6,676 nucleotides of DNA, taken from NCBI GenBank assembly GCA_947445495.1, contig CANFEI010000066.1, positions 1 through 6,676 on the forward strand, given 5' to 3'. The stretch comes from Alcaligenaceae bacterium (GTDB lineage: Bacteria > Pseudomonadota > Gammaproteobacteria > Burkholderiales > Burkholderiaceae). Position 1 is the first letter of the stretch. Each line of letters begins with the position of its first letter. A program made the position numbers and the translations under genes. A model generated the notes under the pieces. The model saw nothing but the letters and a program-made list of their open reading frames with translations. It had not been told where the DNA came from and ran no database searches. Positions 5,969 to 6,676 of this stretch are shown piece by piece.

Positions 5969-6676
5969 TTAGCCTCGACTTGGAAGTTGAACGATCGCTG
6001 TCCCTAATACGGAAAGCTCATTGGTTTGATTGTGCGCCTCCTGTGAAATCGCCACAAGATGTTTGTCACCCTCTTTGTATTTACGGGTGACCTTTGCTTT
6101 GATAAACAACATGTCCCCCGCTGGATTATGTCGTCGAATTTTGCAGTCGGCTTGTTGCAAGAAACCGTCATCGCCCATCCAATTGGTCAGTTGGTGCATG
6201 AGCCATGAGCTGCGCTCAGGGCCGTAGTCATAAGCACCTGGGGCACCCACCTCGAGAGCGAATTCTTCTTCCCAATGGACACGCTCTGGAACATCCGGCA
6301 CACCAAACCGATTTTTGATCCCAACACCTGGGTGGGCGTCAATGAGTTGCCAGGCAAGTTTGTTTGCGCGGATGTAGAGCCCGCCCCAGCCTTGCGCGTA
6401 AGCAATGAAGCCTGTGACCGTCATGGGTCCTTTAAACAAAACAGGAAGATCTCCACCTTCGGTTACGTCCTCCCAATAGCGAGGAGTGGCGCCACGAATC
6501 TCTTCATTGGCATAGAGCTTATAGGCCTCCTTGATTTCCTCGTCTGTATAGGCCACATCACCTTTCTCAGCGAGTGCCTTGTACTTAGTGCCCTTTTCAC
6601 GCGCGTGATCGCGCTCGGTACGGAAGCACCAGCTATCGGCCTCTGCTAACTTATCGCCGGATTGATTAAAGAAGTC
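5969..6676 (-). CDS. MaoC/FAS1-like acyl dehydratase, N-terminus outside the window
   Basis: Probable acyl-CoA hydratase/dehydratase with hotdog folds. The frame is open from the stop at 5969-5971 to the right edge: 235 residues are visible, beginning DFFNQSGDKL, and nothing suggests an internal start. A GTG at 6556 is in frame, but the 40 residues upstream read as ordinary protein (Trp-Cys-Phe and charged helix RDHAREKG), so the gene starts beyond 6676. Recognisable stretches are GPMTVTGFIAYAQGWGG (about 84-100 of the visible part) and RHNPAGDMLFIKAKVTRKY near the C-terminus, followed by a closing NELSVLGTAIVQLP strand, the usual end of a hotdog domain. The strict MaoC motif with the catalytic Asp/His pair is not seen here and may lie in the missing part. 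Co-transcription with the CoA-transferase (5-bp gap) suggests both act on the same acyl-CoA. Confidence 0.8.
   Translation of the reverse strand, partial: DFFNQSGDKLAEADSWCFRTERDHAREKGTKYKALAEKGDVAYTDEEIKEAYKLYANEEIRGATPRYWEDVTEGGDLPVLFKGPMTVTGFIAYAQGWGGLYIRANKLAWQLIDAHPGVGIKNRFGVPDVPERVHWEEEFALEVGAPGAYDYGPERSSWLMHQLTNWMGDDGFLQQADCKIRRHNPAGDMLFIKAKVTRKYKEGDKHLVAISQEAHNQTNELSVLGTAIVQLPSRG

Noticed and set aside
6554..6556. GTG as the start of a 195-residue dehydratase
   Set aside because: The frame continues open for 40 more codons to the edge with protein-like composition, and the product would lack the N-terminal part of the family; the gene is truncated by the window instead.

Overview
The window reads as a piece of a betaproteobacterial (Burkholderiales-type) chromosome. 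The evidence is a Bug-family periplasmic binding protein (a family greatly expanded in that group), a TorF-family porin placed directly before glnK-amtB, and a stand-alone class III CoA-transferase. Base composition looks intermediate (roughly half G+C by eye, not computed). No plasmid, phage, IS or CRISPR signature was seen. All six genes lie on the minus strand, so transcription runs from high to low coordinates.

In transcription order, 6676-4782 holds a truncated MaoC/hotdog-type acyl dehydratase, then, 5 bp on, a CaiB/BaiF family III CoA-transferase, closed by a long stable hairpin (4737-4778). Next comes a separately leadered gene for a secreted tripartite-tricarboxylate (Bug/TctC-type) binding protein (4675-3677). 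Together these look like a catabolic set for an organic acid or acyl-CoA: capture in the periplasm, activation by CoA transfer, hydration/dehydration. The substrate cannot be read from the sequence.

Between 3676 and 3500 lies a dense control region for the next operon. It contains a near-consensus sigma-54 promoter (3545-3560), a perfect NtrC-type dyad TGCACC-N5-GGTGCA (3645-3661) nested inside a perfect 16-bp-arm inverted repeat (3635-3671), and a degenerate second copy 22 bp away (3623-3640). The -24 box is also the 3' arm of a hairpin (3550-3580) that looks like the terminator of the upstream binding-protein gene. Downstream is the nitrogen-scavenging operon: TorF-family outer-membrane porin, GlnK (PII signal protein) and AmtB (ammonium channel), with intergenic gaps of 18 bp and about 14 bp. 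The operon therefore carries outer-membrane passage, inner-membrane transport and its regulator under a promoter expected to respond to nitrogen limitation.

After amtB there are two hairpins (862-883 and 824-845), a 281-bp spacer with a TATAAT -10 box and an imperfect inverted repeat, and then a dienelactone-hydrolase-family gene that runs off the left edge (609-1). The most notable item is the compact and partly double-used control region at 3535-3671; the protein families themselves are known.
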